A stretch of 55,448 bases of DNA from Stenotrophomonas nitritireducens (GTDB lineage Bacteria > Pseudomonadota > Gammaproteobacteria > Xanthomonadales > Xanthomonadaceae): assembly GCF_001431425.1 (NCBI RefSeq), contig NZ_LDJG01000016.1, positions 1 to 55,448 of the forward strand. Direction: 5' to 3'. This document shows positions 1 through 9,175 of this stretch, piece by piece. The position numbers and the translations under genes are program-made. Below the pieces are notes generated by a model, which saw nothing but the letters and a program-made list of their open reading frames with translations, was not told the origin of the DNA and ran no database searches. Numbering within the stretch: position 1 is the stretch's first letter; every line of letters begins with the position of its first letter.

Positions 1-58
1 GCCCCGGCGTTGTCGTTTCAGCGAGGGTACCGGCGTGCCGCCGGCCCCGCATCGGTCA

Positions 59-3000
59 TCACGCCTGCGGCGATTCCCCGTTCCCGGCCAGGCGCCGGCG
101 GTTGAACAGGCGCTGCACCACCACGAAGAACAGCGGGATGAAGAACAGGCCCAGCAGGGTGCCGGCGATCATGCCGCCCAGCACGCCGGTACCGATGGCG
201 CGCTGCGCGCCCGAACCGGCGCCCGAGGCGATGGCCAGCGGCAGCACGCCCAGGCCGAACGCCAGCGAGGTCATCACGATCGGCCGCAGGCGGTCGCGCA
301 CCGCGTGCATCGTCGCCTCGATCACGCCCGCGCCCTTCTCCAGGTTCTCCTTGGCGAACTCGACGATCAGGATCGCGTTCTTCGAGGTCAGGCCCACCGT
401 GGTCAGCATCGCCACCTGGAAGTAGACGTCGCGCTCCATGCCGCGCATGGTGTTGGCCAGCACCGCGCCGAGGATGCCCAGCGGCGCCACCATCAGCACC
501 GCGGTAGGCACGCTCCAGCTTTCGTACAGCGCGGCCAGGCACAGGAACACGATCAGCAGCGACAGCGTGTACAGCAGCGGCGTCTGCGAACCGGCCTCGC
601 GTTCCTGGTAGGACACCGCGGTCCATTCGATGCTGAAGCCCGGCGGCAGCTGGCTGGCCAGCTTCTCCACTTCCTGCATCGCATCGCCCGAGGCCACGCC
701 CGGCGCGGCCTCACCCTGGATTTCCAGCGCGGAGACGCCGTTGTAGCGCTCCAGGCGCGGCGAACCGTAGTCCCAGCGCTGGCTGGCGAAGGCCGAGAAC
801 GGCACCATCTGCCCGGCGCTGTTCTTCACCGTCCACAGGTTGAAGTCTTCCGGGTTCATGCGGAAGCCGTCGTCGGCCTGCATGTAGACGCGTTTGACCC
901 GGCCGCGGTCGATGAAGTCGTCGACATAGCTCGAACCCCACGCGGTGGCCAGGGTGCTGTTGATCGCATCCAGCGACAGCCCGTGCGCGCCGGCCTTGGC
1001 CACGTCGATGTCCAGGCGCAGCTGCGGGGTGTCGTCCAGGCCGTTGGGGCGGACGTTGGCCAGCTTGCCGCTCTTGCCCGCCATGCCCAGCAACTGGTTG
1101 CGCGCGTTGACCAGCGCATCGTGGCCCTGCCCGGTGTTGTCCTTCAGGAAGAACGTGTAACCCGAGGCGGTACCCAGCTCCGGCATCGCCGGCGGCGGGA
1201 AGGCGAAGATGAAGGCGTCCTTGATCTGCCCCAGCGCGGCCATCGCGCGGCCGGTGATCGGCCCCACCCCGTCCTTGGCGCCGCGGTCCTTCCAGTCCTT
1301 GAGCTTGACGAAGGCCATGCCCGAGTTCTGGCCCATGCCGGAGAAGCTGAAGCCCTGCACCGAGAACACCGATTCAACGGCGTCCTTCTCGTTCTGCAGG
1401 AAGTGGTCTTCCAGCTTGTAGATCGATTCCAGGGTACGTTCCTGGGTGGCGCCCACCGGCGCCTGCACCAGCGCCATCAGGATGCCCTGGTCCTCGTTGG
1501 GCAGGAACGAACTGGGCAGGCGCACGAACAGCAGGCCCATCGCGACCGCCAGCGCCAGGAACACCGCCATGAACCGCCACGGCCGCGCCAGGATGCCGCG
1601 CACGCCGCGCTGGTAGCTGCCGCTGGTGCGGTCGAAGCCGTTGTTGAAGCCGTTGAAGAAGCGTCCGGCCAGGCCGCGGTGGGCGACGTGGTGCTCGCCC
1701 TTCTTCAGCGGCTTGAGCATGGTCGCGCACAGCGCCGGGGTCAGCACGATCGCCACCAGCACCGACAGCGCCATCGCCGAGACGATGGTCGCCGAGAACT
1801 GGCGGTAGATCACGCCGGTGGAGCCGCTCATGAACGCCATCGGCACGAACACCGCCGACAGCACCAGGCCGATGCCGACCAGCGCGCCGGTGATCTGGCC
1901 CATCGACTTGCGCGTGGCTTCCAGCGGCGACAGCCCTTCCTCGGACATGATGCGCTCGACGTTTTCCACCACCACGATGGCGTCGTCCACCAGCAGGCCG
2001 ATCGCCAGCACCATGGCGAACATGGTCAGCATGTTGATCGAGAAGCCCAGCGCGGCGAGGATGCCGAACGTGCCCAGCAGCACCACCGGCACCGCGATCG
2101 TCGGGATCAGCGTGGCGCGGAAGTTCTGCAGGAACAGGTACATCACCAGGAACACCAGCACGATCGCCTCGAGCAGGGTCTTGACCACGCCCTTGATCGA
2201 CACCTTCACGAACGGCGTGGTGTCGTACGGGATCACCGCCTTCAGGCCGCGCGGGAAGTTGGCCGCCAGCTCGTCCAGGGTCTTGCGCACGCCCTCGGAG
2301 GTATCCAGCGCGTTGGCGCCGGTGGCCAGGGTGACGGCCAGGCCCGAAGCGGGCTTGCCGTTGTAGCGGGTCACGAAGTCGTAGGTTTCCGCACCCAGCT
2401 CCACGCGCGCGATGTCGCCCAGCTTCAGCGTCGAGCCGTCGGCCTCGGTGCGCAGCACGATGTCGCGGAACTGCTGCGGGGTCTGCAGGCGGTCCTGTGC
2501 GTTGATGGTGGCGTTGAGCTGTTGGCCCTTCACCGCCGGCGCGCCGCCCAGCTGGCCCACGGCCACCTGCGCGTTCTGCGCGCGCACCGCCGCGGTCACT
2601 TCGTCCACCGAGACCCGGTAGGTCTGCAGCTTGTTCGGGTCCAGCCAGATGCGCATGGCGTACTTGCCGCCGAACACCTGGATCGAGCCCACGCCCGGCA
2701 CGCGGCTGAGCGGGTCCAGGACGTTGGAGCCGACGTAGTCGGAGATGTCGTGCTCGTCCATGCTGCCGTCCTCGGACACGAAGCCGACGACGTTGAGGAA
2801 GCCCGAGCTGGACTTGGCGACGTTGATGCCCTGGCGCTGCACTTCCTGCGGCAGCAGCGGCATGGCCAGCTGCAGCTTGTTCTGCACCTGCACCTGGGCG
2901 ATGTCCGGGTTGGTGCCGCTCTCGAAGGTCAGGGTGATGCTGGCCTGGCCGTTGGAGGAACTGTTGGACGAAAAGTAGATCAGCCCATCCAGGCCTTTCA

Positions 3001-3205
3001 TGTTCTGCTCGATGATCTGCGTCACCGAGTCCTCGACCACCTTGGCCGAAGCGCCCGGATAGTTGGCCGAGATCGATACCGCGGGCGGCGCGACCTCCGG
3101 GTACATCGAGATCGGCAGCTTGAGCATCGCCAGCGCGCCGGCGAGCATGATGATGATGGCGATGACCCACGCGAAGATGGGTCGATCAATGAAGAAGCGA
3201 GCCAT
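59..3205 (-). CDS. acrB: RND multidrug efflux permease (HAE1/AcrB family)
   Basis: Inner-membrane proton/drug antiporter of a tripartite efflux pump. The 1048-residue length and the N-terminus [16 protein letters not shown] are typical of AcrB, MexB and SmeE. The proton-relay motif [13 protein letters not shown] (paired Asp of TM4) and the TM10 motif [11 protein letters not shown] (relay Lys) are both present, so the pump should be functional. It lies 12 bp downstream of the adaptor gene in the same direction, so the two form an operon. An outer-membrane channel gene, as in smeDEF, would lie beyond the window start and cannot be confirmed. The family call is certain. Whether it is the orthologue of S. 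maltophilia smeE is not proven, so the symbol names the family. Confidence 0.95.
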   Translation of the reverse strand: MARFFIDRPIFAWVIAIIIMLAGALAMLKLPISMYPEVAPPAVSISANYPGASAKVVEDSVTQIIEQNMKGLDGLIYFSSNSSSNGQASITLTFESGTNPDIAQVQVQNKLQLAMPLLPQEVQRQGINVAKSSSGFLNVVGFVSEDGSMDEHDISDYVGSNVLDPLSRVPGVGSIQVFGGKYAMRIWLDPNKLQTYRVSVDEVTAAVRAQNAQVAVGQLGGAPAVKGQQLNATINAQDRLQTPQQFRDIVLRTEADGSTLKLGDIARVELGAETYDFVTRYNGKPASGLAVTLATGANALDTSEGVRKTLDELAANFPRGLKAVIPYDTTPFVKVSIKGVVKTLLEAIVLVFLVMYLFLQNFRATLIPTIAVPVVLLGTFGILAALGFSINMLTMFAMVLAIGLLVDDAIVVVENVERIMSEEGLSPLEATRKSMGQITGALVGIGLVLSAVFVPMAFMSGSTGVIYRQFSATIVSAMALSVLVAIVLTPALCATMLKPLKKGEHHVAHRGLAGRFFNGFNNGFDRTSGSYQRGVRGILARPWRFMAVFLALAVAMGLLFVRLPSSFLPNEDQGILMALVQAPVGATQERTLESIYKLEDHFLQNEKDAVESVFSVQGFSFSGMGQNSGMAFVKLKDWKDRGAKDGVGPITGRAMAALGQIKDAFIFAFPPPAMPELGTASGYTFFLKDNTGQGHDALVNARNQLLGMAGKSGKLANVRPNGLDDTPQLRLDIDVAKAGAHGLSLDAINSTLATAWGSSYVDDFIDRGRVKRVYMQADDGFRMNPEDFNLWTVKNSAGQMVPFSAFASQRWDYGSPRLERYNGVSALEIQGEAAPGVASGDAMQEVEKLASQLPPGFSIEWTAVSYQEREAGSQTPLLYTLSLLIVFLCLAALYESWSVPTAVLMVAPLGILGAVLANTMRGMERDVYFQVAMLTTVGLTSKNAILIVEFAKENLEKGAGVIEATMHAVRDRLRPIVMTSLAFGLGVLPLAIASGAGSGAQRAIGTGVLGGMIAGTLLGLFFIPLFFVVVQRLFNRRRLAGNGESPQA

Positions 3206-3217
3206 GGATGTCTCCGC

Positions 3218-4390
3218 TTACTGCTTGGCCGCCGGCGCGGCCGGCGCGGCGGGTTTGGCGGCTTCGGCGCCCTTCTCGGTGGCCTGCACCGGCATGCCCG
3301 GGCCGATCTTCTGCAGGCCCTCGACGATGACCTTGTCGCCGGCCTTCAGGCCGTCCTCGACCAGCCACTTGTCGCCGATGGCGCGGCTGACGGTGACCGG
3401 ACGCAGCGCGACCTTGCCTTCGCCGTCGACCACCATCGCGCTGGTGTTGCCCCTGGGATCGCGGGCGATGCCCTGCATCGGCACCAGCAGCGCATCCTGG
3501 CGCACGCCGCTGCCCAGTACCGCGCGCACGAACATGCCCGGCATCAGCACCTGGTCGGGGTTCTCCACGCGCACGCGCAGGCCATAGCTGCCGGTGCCCG
3601 GGTCGACGCTGACCTCGGAGAATTCCAGGGTGCCCTTGTGCGCGTAGCGGCTGCCGTCTTCCAGCACGATGTCCACCGGCAGTTCGGACGCGCCCTGCAG
3701 GCGGCCGGCGGCCAGTTCGCGGCGCAGCTGCAGCAGTTCGGCCGAGGACTGGCTGACGTCGATGTAGATAGGGTCGAGCTGGTTGATCGTGGCCAGCGCA
3801 TCGGCCTGGCCGGCGCTGACCAGCGCACCTTGGGTGACCGTGGACTTGCCGATCTGGCCGCTGATCGGCGCGGTGATGCGGGCGTAGCCCAGGGTCACGT
3901 TGGCCGCGTCCAGCGTCGCGCGGGCGGCGCCGACGTCGGCCTCGGCCTGCTTCCACAGGGCCTGCGCGTTCTCGTCGTCCTGCACGCTGATGACCCGGCT
4001 CTTGACCAGTTCGCTGCTGCGGCGCGCGGCCAGGCGCGCGGCGCTGGCGCTGGCCTCGGCGCGGGCCAGCTGCGCGCGGGCGCTGTTGGCCTGGGCGCGG
4101 TAGGCGGCGTCATCGAGCTGGTACAGCGGCTGGCCCTGCTTGACCAGGCTGCCTTCGGTGAACAGGCGTTTGGCGACGATGCCGTTGACCTGCGGGCGCA
4201 CCTCGGCCACCTGGTAACCGGTGGCGCGGCCGGCCAGTTCGCGGGTCAGGGTGACCGGCTCGGCCTTGAGGGTGACCACGGTGACCTGCCCGGGGCCGCC
4301 GGCCTGCTGCGGCGGCTGCCCCCCGCAGGCGGCCAGGGCACCGGCGACCAGCAACGACAGGAGGACAGGGCGGAGAATCGATCGGCTCAT
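3218..4390 (-). CDS. acrA: RND efflux periplasmic adaptor, lipoprotein (AcrA/SmeD family)
   Basis: Membrane-fusion subunit linking the downstream RND permease to an outer-membrane channel. The 390-residue protein starts with a lipoprotein signal ending in LLVAGALAAC, so Cys22 is probably lipidated and anchors it in the inner membrane. A lipoyl/hairpin/beta-barrel organisation is recognisable, with a long Ala-rich alpha-hairpin around residues 95-160. The C-terminus is a low-complexity Ala/Pro tail. It is the first gene of the operon and diverges from a TetR gene, with an AcrR-like operator between them. A promoter on this strand is suggested by TTTACA (4551-4556) and TATCCT (4527-4532), 18 bp apart, which would be covered by the operator. 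Confidence 0.93.
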   Translation of the reverse strand: MSRSILRPVLLSLLVAGALAACGGQPPQQAGGPGQVTVVTLKAEPVTLTRELAGRATGYQVAEVRPQVNGIVAKRLFTEGSLVKQGQPLYQLDDAAYRAQANSARAQLARAEASASAARLAARRSSELVKSRVISVQDDENAQALWKQAEADVGAARATLDAANVTLGYARITAPISGQIGKSTVTQGALVSAGQADALATINQLDPIYIDVSQSSAELLQLRRELAAGRLQGASELPVDIVLEDGSRYAHKGTLEFSEVSVDPGTGSYGLRVRVENPDQVLMPGMFVRAVLGSGVRQDALLVPMQGIARDPRGNTSAMVVDGEGKVALRPVTVSRAIGDKWLVEDGLKAGDKVIVEGLQKIGPGMPVQATEKGAEAAKPAAPAAPAAKQ

Positions 4391-4530
4391 GGCGGGAAGA
4401 CTCGCAGAGAGGGAGAAGCCATGCGACCTGGCCTGCTCCGCTCCGGCGGGAGCAGGCGGCCAGCAGCGGCGCGCGCGGAAAACCCACGCACATTACCGCG
4501 ATCGGATGACGGGAAAAGAGCGCGAAAGGA

Positions 4531-4554
4531 TACATACATGCATGTCTGTTTGTA
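4531..4554. promoter_or_regulatory. Probable TetR/AcrR-type operator between efflux genes
   Basis: This 24-bp imperfect palindrome begins TACATACAT and ends TTTGTA; 18 of 24 positions agree with the reverse complement. Length, half-site sequence and position closely resemble the E. coli AcrR operator. It overlaps the spacer of a candidate adaptor-gene promoter (-35 TTTACA at 4551-4556, -10 TATCCT at 4527-4532, reverse strand). Binding by the adjacent TetR protein would therefore block efflux-pump transcription and possibly its own. Assignment of the repressor is inference from adjacency. Confidence 0.7.
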
Positions 4555-4606
4555 AATTGCTAGAATTCAGACATGTTTCACATGGGCTGTGCACAACGGC
4601 AGCGCA

Positions 4607-5278
4607 ATGGCACGCAAGAGCAAAGAAGACGCGCAGGCCACCCGCGAGGGCATCCTCGACGCGGCAGTGGCCTGCTTCCACGAACACGGCGTGGTCGCCA
4701 CCACGCTGGCGATGATCGCCGCGCGCGCCGGCTATACCCGCGGCGCGGTGTACTGGCACTTCAAGAACAAGACCGAAGTGCTGGAAGCGATGATCGAGCG
4801 CGACCGCATGCCCTTCGTGCAGCGCCTGCAGCGCACCTACGCGCCGCAGCGGCAGACGCCGGTCCAGGACCTGCGCGCCGTCATCCGCGTCTCGCTGGCC
4901 GAACTGGCCGGCGATCCGCGCCAGCGCAGCCTGATGGAGATCCTGCTGCGCTGCGAACAGTCCAGCGAGAGCCAGAGCATCCAGTCCATGCAGCGCCAGA
5001 ACTCGCAGGAGGAACTGGACATGGTCACCCGCGCGCTGGAGCGGGCGCGCGACCTGGGCCAGCTCCGCGCCGGCGTCGACGCCGCCACCGCCAGCCGCAT
5101 GCTGCACATCAGCCTGACCGGCGCGCTGTACAACGCCATGGCCCAGCCGGAGGAGTACGACCTGGAACGCGACGGCCTGATGGTGATGGACGTGGTGCTG
5201 CAGGCCTATGTCCGCGAGGAAGTCTTCCAGCCGGGCGTGTTCCCGGACGAAGCCGACAGCGCCGGCTGGGACGCCTGA
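4607..5278 (+). CDS. acrR: TetR/AcrR family repressor of the RND efflux operon
   Basis: Local transcriptional repressor of 223 residues. The N-terminus MARKSKEDAQATREGILDAA followed by the helix-turn-helix TTLAMIAARAGYTRGAVYWHF is the standard TetR DNA-binding domain of the AcrR, TtgR and SmeT type. The C-terminal half is the variable ligand-binding and dimerisation domain. I chose ATG at 4607 because the family almost always begins MARK(S/T)K. A GTG at 4589 would add six residues. It is divergent from the efflux genes, with a 24-bp palindrome in between, the classic autoregulated arrangement. The exact orthologue (acrR or smeT) cannot be settled from sequence alone. Confidence 0.9.
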   Translation: MARKSKEDAQATREGILDAAVACFHEHGVVATTLAMIAARAGYTRGAVYWHFKNKTEVLEAMIERDRMPFVQRLQRTYAPQRQTPVQDLRAVIRVSLAELAGDPRQRSLMEILLRCEQSSESQSIQSMQRQNSQEELDMVTRALERARDLGQLRAGVDAATASRMLHISLTGALYNAMAQPEEYDLERDGLMVMDVVLQAYVREEVFQPGVFPDEADSAGWDA

Positions 5279-5458
5279 CCCGGCATCGCCGCCATGGGTG
5301 CAGTCCGGGCCGCGGTTCACGGGCCGGCAAAGCGCCGCCTCCTGCACCTTGATGACTGCCCGCTGCATGCCGCGCGCATGCCGGCTCAAGTTCGCGACGC
5401 CCGGGCCGATGCACGGCGCGACCGGCATGGGGCCGGAAGAGAGGCAGACAGACAGGCG

Positions 5459-5869
5459 ATGGACATACAGCGATACCACCACGACCACGCGCGGATCCTG
5501 GAACAGATCGACGCGCTGCGGGCTTTGGCGCGCGCAGGCGTGCGCGAGAATGCCGAGAAAATCGGCCAGCTGATCACCTGCACCGCCAGCCACATCAAGT
5601 TCCACCTGGCAGCCGAAGACCAGGTGCTCTACCCGACCCTGGCGCGCTGCGGCAAGGCGGACGTGGCGGCGATGAGCGAACGCTACCGGATCGAAATGCA
5701 GGGGCTGGCCGAAGCGTTCGCCGGCTTCGTCAGGCAATGGCGGGTACCGGCGCGGCTGGCCGCCGATCCGGAAGGATTCCGCCGCGACGCCAATACCGTG
5801 CTGCGGGCGCTGTTCGAACGCCTGCAACGCGAGAACGCCGAACTGTACCCGGCCGCCGGACGCGTCTGA
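5459..5869 (+). CDS. Hemerythrin-like (HHE domain) protein
   Basis: Small predicted cytoplasmic protein of 136 residues with a four-helix HHE fold. It has the N-terminal YHHDHARI motif and the central segment HIKFHLAAED, which supply His and carboxylate ligands for a non-haem di-iron centre. Hemerythrin-like proteins bind O2, NO or iron, but the substrate here is unknown. The ATG at 5459 is preferred because the alternative upstream start at 5294 adds a non-conserved low-complexity leader. It follows the TetR gene after 180 bp, so it may be separately transcribed. A strong hairpin follows the stop. Confidence 0.82.
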   Translation: MDIQRYHHDHARILEQIDALRALARAGVRENAEKIGQLITCTASHIKFHLAAEDQVLYPTLARCGKADVAAMSERYRIEMQGLAEAFAGFVRQWRVPARLAADPEGFRRDANTVLRALFERLQRENAELYPAAGRV

Positions 5870-5888
5870 CGACACCGGCATGAACAAC

Positions 5889-5910
5889 AACGGCGCCCGA
5901 GGGCGCCGTT
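5889..5910. terminator. Bidirectional hairpin terminator
   Basis: AACGGCGCCC (5889-5898) pairs perfectly with GGGCGCCGTT (5901-5910). A short T run follows on the plus strand, and an A/T-rich stretch flanks it on the other side. It sits between the convergent hemerythrin-like gene and hslU and can serve both. Confidence 0.75.
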
Positions 5911-5928
5911 TCCGTCGATGCGGTCCGT

Positions 5929-7302
5929 TTACAGGATGTAGCGGCTCAGGTCCGGATCCTGCACCAGCTCGCCCAGGTGGCCGTCGACATACGCGGTATC
6001 GATGGCGAGGGTCTCGCCGTCGCGGTCCGGGGCCTCGTAGCTGAGCGTATCCAGCAGCCGCTCCAGCACCGTATGCAGGCGCCGGGCGCCGATGTTCTCC
6101 TGGCGCTCGTTGACCTGGAAGGCGATCTCGGCCAGCCGGTCGATGGCATCGGCGGTGAAGCTCACCTTGACGCCTTCGGTGGCCAGCAGCGCTTCGTACT
6201 GCTTGGTCAGCGCCGCCTTGGGCTCGGTGAGGATGCGCACGAAGTCGTCCTTGCTCAGCGCGCCCAGTTCCACGCGGATCGGGAAGCGGCCCTGCAGTTC
6301 CGGAATCAGGTCGCTGGGCTTGGCCAGGTGGAACGCGCCGGAAGCGATGAACAGGATGTGGTCGGTCTTGACCGTGCCGTACTTGGTGGACACGTTGGAG
6401 CCCTCCACCAGCGGCAGCAGGTCGCGCTGCACGCCTTCGCGCGAGACATCGCCACCAGACGAGCTGGAATCGCCGCGCTTGGCGACCTTGTCGATCTCGT
6501 CGATGAACACGATGCCGTGCTGCTCGCAGGCCTCGATCGCGGCGCTGCGGATGTCGTCCTCGTTGACCAGCTTGCCGGCCTCCTCTTCCACCAGCAGCGG
6601 GCGCGCGGCCTTGATCGTCAGCGTGCGCTTGTTCGACTTGCCGCTGCCGAGGTTGGCGAACATCGAACGCAGCTGCTGGCCCATTTCCTCCATGCCCGGC
6701 GGGGTCATGATGTCCATGCTGACGTTGGCCGCCACTTCCAGCTCGATCTCGCGTTCGTCCAGTTCGCCGTTGCGCAGCATGCGCCGGAACTTGATGCGGG
6801 TTTCATTGTCCTGCGCCGACGGCTCGTTGCGCGCGGCATCGGCGTCGAAACCGATGCCGACGCTGCGGCGCGGCAGCAGCGCATCGAGGATGCGGTCCTC
6901 GGCCTTCTCCTCGGCCTGGGTGCGCACGCGCACCTTGGCCTGTTCGCGGTACAGCTTGACCGCGGTGTCGGCCAGGTCGCGGACGATCTGCTCCACGTCC
7001 TTGCCGACGTAGCCAACCTCGGTGAAACGCGTGGCCTCGACCTTCACGAACGGCGCGTTGGCCAGCGTGGCCAGGCGGCGCGCGATCTCGGTCTTGCCGA
7101 CGCCGGTGGGGCCGATCATCAGGATGTTCTTGGGCATCACCTCGTTGCGCAGTTCGGCCGGCAGCTGCATGCGGCGCCAGCGGTTGCGCAGGGCGATGGC
7201 GACCGCGCGCTTGGCGTCGTGCTGGCCGACGATGTGCCGGTCCAGTTCCTGCACGATCTCGCGCGGGGTCATGGTGGCGGAGGAGACTTCGATCTTCGAC
7301 AT
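5929..7302 (-). CDS. hslU: HslU, ATPase subunit of the HslVU protease
   Basis: AAA+ unfoldase that feeds substrates to the HslV peptidase in the cytoplasm. The Walker A motif [13 protein letters not shown], the pore motif GYVG in [12 protein letters not shown] and the Walker B motif [10 protein letters not shown] are all present. The I-domain lies between them and the C-terminus DPDLSRYIL ends in the expected Leu that docks into HslV. I use ATG 7302 (MSKIEVSS), giving 457 residues. An in-frame GTG at 7314 adds four residues, and neither has a strong ribosome-binding site. It lies downstream of hslV in the same direction, separated by a pair of palindromic repeats. Confidence 0.97.
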   Translation of the reverse strand: MSKIEVSSATMTPREIVQELDRHIVGQHDAKRAVAIALRNRWRRMQLPAELRNEVMPKNILMIGPTGVGKTEIARRLATLANAPFVKVEATRFTEVGYVGKDVEQIVRDLADTAVKLYREQAKVRVRTQAEEKAEDRILDALLPRRSVGIGFDADAARNEPSAQDNETRIKFRRMLRNGELDEREIELEVAANVSMDIMTPPGMEEMGQQLRSMFANLGSGKSNKRTLTIKAARPLLVEEEAGKLVNEDDIRSAAIEACEQHGIVFIDEIDKVAKRGDSSSSGGDVSREGVQRDLLPLVEGSNVSTKYGTVKTDHILFIASGAFHLAKPSDLIPELQGRFPIRVELGALSKDDFVRILTEPKAALTKQYEALLATEGVKVSFTADAIDRLAEIAFQVNERQENIGARRLHTVLERLLDTLSYEAPDRDGETLAIDTAYVDGHLGELVQDPDLSRYIL

Positions 7303-7326
7303 GGATGTGCTCACGAATTCGGGGGG

Positions 7327-7397
7327 AGTGCCGGCCGCTGGCCGGCAGCCTCGGCAGGTCGGGAACGCTGCGGTTGCCGGCCAGCGGCCGGCACTAC
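7327..7397. repeat. Inverted pair of GTAG-flanked REP palindromes (SMAG-like)
   Basis: Two 19-bp palindromes, TGCCGGCCGCTGGCCGGCA (7329-7347) and its reverse-orientation copy (7375-7393), face each other across 27 bp. The second is followed by CTAC, which reads GTAG on the minus strand. The first is preceded by GGAG. A GTAG tetranucleotide next to a stem-loop is the hallmark of S. maltophilia SMAG repeats. The pair occupies most of the hslV-hslU gap, so it will be transcribed and fold into either two hairpins or one long one. Confidence 0.85.
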
Positions 7398-7401
7398 CGC
7401 C

Positions 7402-7953
7402 TTACAGTTCCTCCACCACCACGTTGGTGTTGGTATAGATGCAGATGCCGCCGGCGATGTTGATCGCCTCGGTGGCCACGCCACGCGCATCCAGATCGGT
7501 GTGCTTGAGCAGCGCGCGCGCGGCGCTCAGCGCGTAGGAGCCGCCGGAGCCGATCGCGATGATGCCGTCCTCCGGCTCGATCACGTCGCCGGTGCCGCTG
7601 ATGATCAGCGAGGTTTCCCTGTCGGCCACGGCCAGCAGCGCCTCGAGCTTTCCGTAGCGGCGGTCGGTGCGCCAGTCCTTGGCCAGTTCCACCGCCGCGC
7701 GGGTCAGCTGGCCATGCTTCTCGAGCTTGGCCTCGAACAGTTCGAACAGGGTGAAGGCATCGGCCGCCGCGCCGGCGAAACCGGCCAGCACCTGGCCGTC
7801 GCGACCGAGCCGGCGCACCTTGCGCGCATTGCCCTTCATCACCGTGTGGCCCAGCGTGACCTGGCCGTCGCCGGCGATCGCCACGTGTTCGCCGCGACGT
7901 ACGCAGCAGATGGTGGTGGCATGGAAAACATTCGGGTTCTGGCTGGGATCCAT
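7402..7953 (-). CDS. hslV: HslV, peptidase subunit of the HslVU protease
   Basis: Proteasome-like threonine peptidase of 183 residues that forms double hexamer rings capped by HslU. The start [15 protein letters not shown] matches Xanthomonas HslV, with a short propeptide cleaved before the catalytic Thr of TTI. The motifs [18 protein letters not shown] and [15 protein letters not shown] are family signatures. I reject the longer upstream frame from 8007 because the extra residues are not conserved. A sigma-32-like promoter lies just upstream and hslU follows, as in other proteobacterial heat-shock operons. Two Cys follow the catalytic Thr pair (TTICC), which may be a lineage variant. Confidence 0.97.
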   Translation of the reverse strand: MDPSQNPNVFHATTICCVRRGEHVAIAGDGQVTLGHTVMKGNARKVRRLGRDGQVLAGFAGAAADAFTLFELFEAKLEKHGQLTRAAVELAKDWRTDRRYGKLEALLAVADRETSLIISGTGDVIEPEDGIIAIGSGGSYALSAARALLKHTDLDARGVATEAINIAGGICIYTNTNVVVEEL

Positions 7954-7982
7954 TGGGAGGCCTCCGGGGTGTCCCGGCAACA

Positions 7983-8008
7983 ATGGGGGCAGCGCCGGGC
8001 GGTTCAAG
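7983..8008 (-). promoter_or_regulatory. Sigma-32 (heat-shock) promoter of hslVU
   Basis: On the minus strand, CTTGAA (complement of 8003-8008) is followed 14 bp later by CCCCAT (complement of 7983-7988). This matches the RpoH consensus CTTGAAA-N11-16-CCCCAT. It lies about 30 bp upstream of the hslV start, giving a short 5' leader. The hslVU operon is a known RpoH target in E. coli, so sequence and context agree. Confidence 0.8.
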
Positions 8009-8032
8009 CATCCCCGGCGAAGCCGCCGCGGC

Positions 8033-8074
8033 TTGATTCAGGTCAAGCAGCGGCCGGGCCGGCAGGCCGATCAT
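8033..8074 (+). promoter_or_regulatory. FNR/ANR-type class II promoter
   Basis: The box TTGATTCAGGTCAA (8033-8046) fits TTGAT-N4-(A/G)TCAA. If its centre is placed at -41.5, the expected -10 falls exactly on GATCAT (8069-8074). The adjacent + strand gene starts at 8106. In the opposite direction the matching position holds TGCTTG, so the box probably serves the membrane-protein gene rather than hslV. The geometry matches the boxes upstream of ubiT, ubiU and ubiD in this window. Confidence 0.7.
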
Positions 8075-8105
8075 GGCGGCGTGGCCCGGCCACGCGAGGA
8101 ACCCC

Positions 8106-8549
8106 GTGCTTCCCTACCCGCTGCTGCTCATCGCCCACCTGTTCGCCGCCGTGATGTTCGTCGGCGCGGTGTTCTTCGAGGTGTTGATCCTCGGCAGCGC
8201 GCTGGAGCGCGTACCGGCTGGAGTGAAGCGGCGCGTCGAATCGGCGGTCGCCCAGCGCGCGCGCCGGCTGATGCCGTGGGTGCTGGCGCTGCTGTATGCC
8301 AGCGGCCTGGGCATGGCCTGGCATTACCGCGCGGCGCTGGCGCAGCCGCTGGCCAGCAGCTTCGCGCTGATGCTGGCGCTCAAGATCGCGCTGGCGTTGA
8401 GCGTGCTCGGTCATTTCATCGTGGCGATGCGCACGCGCGGCCATGGCGAACGCATCGCCCGCCGCTTCCAGCGCATCCACGTCAGCGTGTTCTGCCACAT
8501 GCTCGGCATCGTGCTGCTGGCCAAGGGGATGTTCTATTTCACCGGTTGA
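8106..8549 (+). CDS. Small four-helix membrane protein (CopD-like), unknown function
   Basis: Predicted inner-membrane protein of 147 residues with about four hydrophobic segments: LLLIAHLFAAVMFVGAVFF, LMPWVLALLYASGLGMAW, a segment around ALKIALALSVLGHFIVA, and a C-terminal one around CHMLGIVLLAKGMFYF. His residues lie in or next to helices (IAHLF, AWHYR, LGHF, RIHVSVFCH), which recalls haem- or copper-handling CopD-like proteins, but no function is assigned. The GTG at 8106 is chosen because GAGGA (8096-8100) lies 5 bp upstream. An upstream ATG at 8073 overlaps the predicted -10. The FNR/ANR-type promoter suggests induction under oxygen limitation. Confidence 0.75.
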   Translation: MLPYPLLLIAHLFAAVMFVGAVFFEVLILGSALERVPAGVKRRVESAVAQRARRLMPWVLALLYASGLGMAWHYRAALAQPLASSFALMLALKIALALSVLGHFIVAMRTRGHGERIARRFQRIHVSVFCHMLGIVLLAKGMFYFTG

Positions 8550-8560
8550 TCCTGTCGCCG

Positions 8561-8587
8561 GTGCCGGCGGGGAAGCACTGCCGGCAC
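8561..8587. terminator. Hairpin between convergent genes
   Basis: GTGCCGGC (8561-8568) pairs with GCCGGCAC (8580-8587) around an 11-bp loop. It lies between the ends of the membrane-protein gene and the DUF1203 gene. No T tract follows, so termination may be inefficient or Rho-assisted. Confidence 0.45.
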
Positions 8588-8590
8588 ACA

Positions 8591-9064
8591 TCACCCCACC
8601 CGGTCGGCGCGGCAGAGATAGCAGCCATGCCGGGCGCTGTGCAGGTGCACGTAGGCAACGCGCGGATCGTACAACTGCGCGCGCAGCCAGCTGCCGGCCT
8701 GTCCGCCCTCCACCACCTCGGCGGCCACGATGCAGTCGCCGTGGTCGTAGGCGCGCACGGAAACCAGCCGCTGCGCGACATACGGCGGCAGCTCGTTGGC
8801 CGCCAGCCGCGCCGGTACCGCACCGCGGCGGATGAAGACCGGCCCGCTGGCGCGGTACGGCGAGGCCGCCGGCTGGTGCCAGTAGGGCAACAGCAGCAGT
8901 TCCTCACCGACGGCGGCATTGCACAGGCTGACCCGGCACGGGAAGCCGCGCGCACTGTCGGCGATGCGGCGCACCGCGCCATGCGCGGCCAGTCCGGCAT
9001 CGTCGAGATCGAACAGGGGCTGCAGCGGCGCAGGATCGATGCCGGAAAGCAGGAAGTCGGCCAT
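8591..9064 (-). CDS. DUF1203 domain protein
   Basis: Predicted cytoplasmic protein of 157 residues covering the whole DUF1203 family length. Recognisable segments are CRVSLCNAAVGEELLLLPYWH, GPVFIRRG, LVSVRAYD and the C-terminus YVHLHSARHGCYLCRADRVG. The family has no known enzymatic role. I chose ATG 9064 (MADFLLSGIDP) because the upstream extension is Arg-rich and not family-like. It lies between xerC and a convergent membrane-protein gene and may be cotranscribed with xerC. Confidence 0.75.
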   Translation of the reverse strand: MADFLLSGIDPAPLQPLFDLDDAGLAAHGAVRRIADSARGFPCRVSLCNAAVGEELLLLPYWHQPAASPYRASGPVFIRRGAVPARLAANELPPYVAQRLVSVRAYDHGDCIVAAEVVEGGQAGSWLRAQLYDPRVAYVHLHSARHGCYLCRADRVG

Positions 9065-9175
9065 GGCGTAGTGGTTGATGGGGAGACGCCCGCAGGATGC
9101 CGCCCGCATGGCACGCCCGCCGGCCATATCCGGACATCGCATTGCCTGCTCCCGCGCTTGCGGAAACGCCGGGAC

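Noticed and set aside
1..58. Start of an outer-membrane channel gene at the window edge
   Set aside because: Short open frames exist on the minus strand, but none shows a signal peptide in the few residues visible, so no gene can be claimed.
35..4555. Very long plus-strand open frame opposite the RND efflux genes
   Set aside because: It is His/Arg/Gln-rich with no family similarity and lies fully antisense to two well-supported genes. High GC makes stop codons rare in this frame.
5977..8154. Long plus-strand open frame opposite hslU and hslV
   Set aside because: Low-complexity translation and complete overlap with conserved hslVU show it is a GC-driven shadow.
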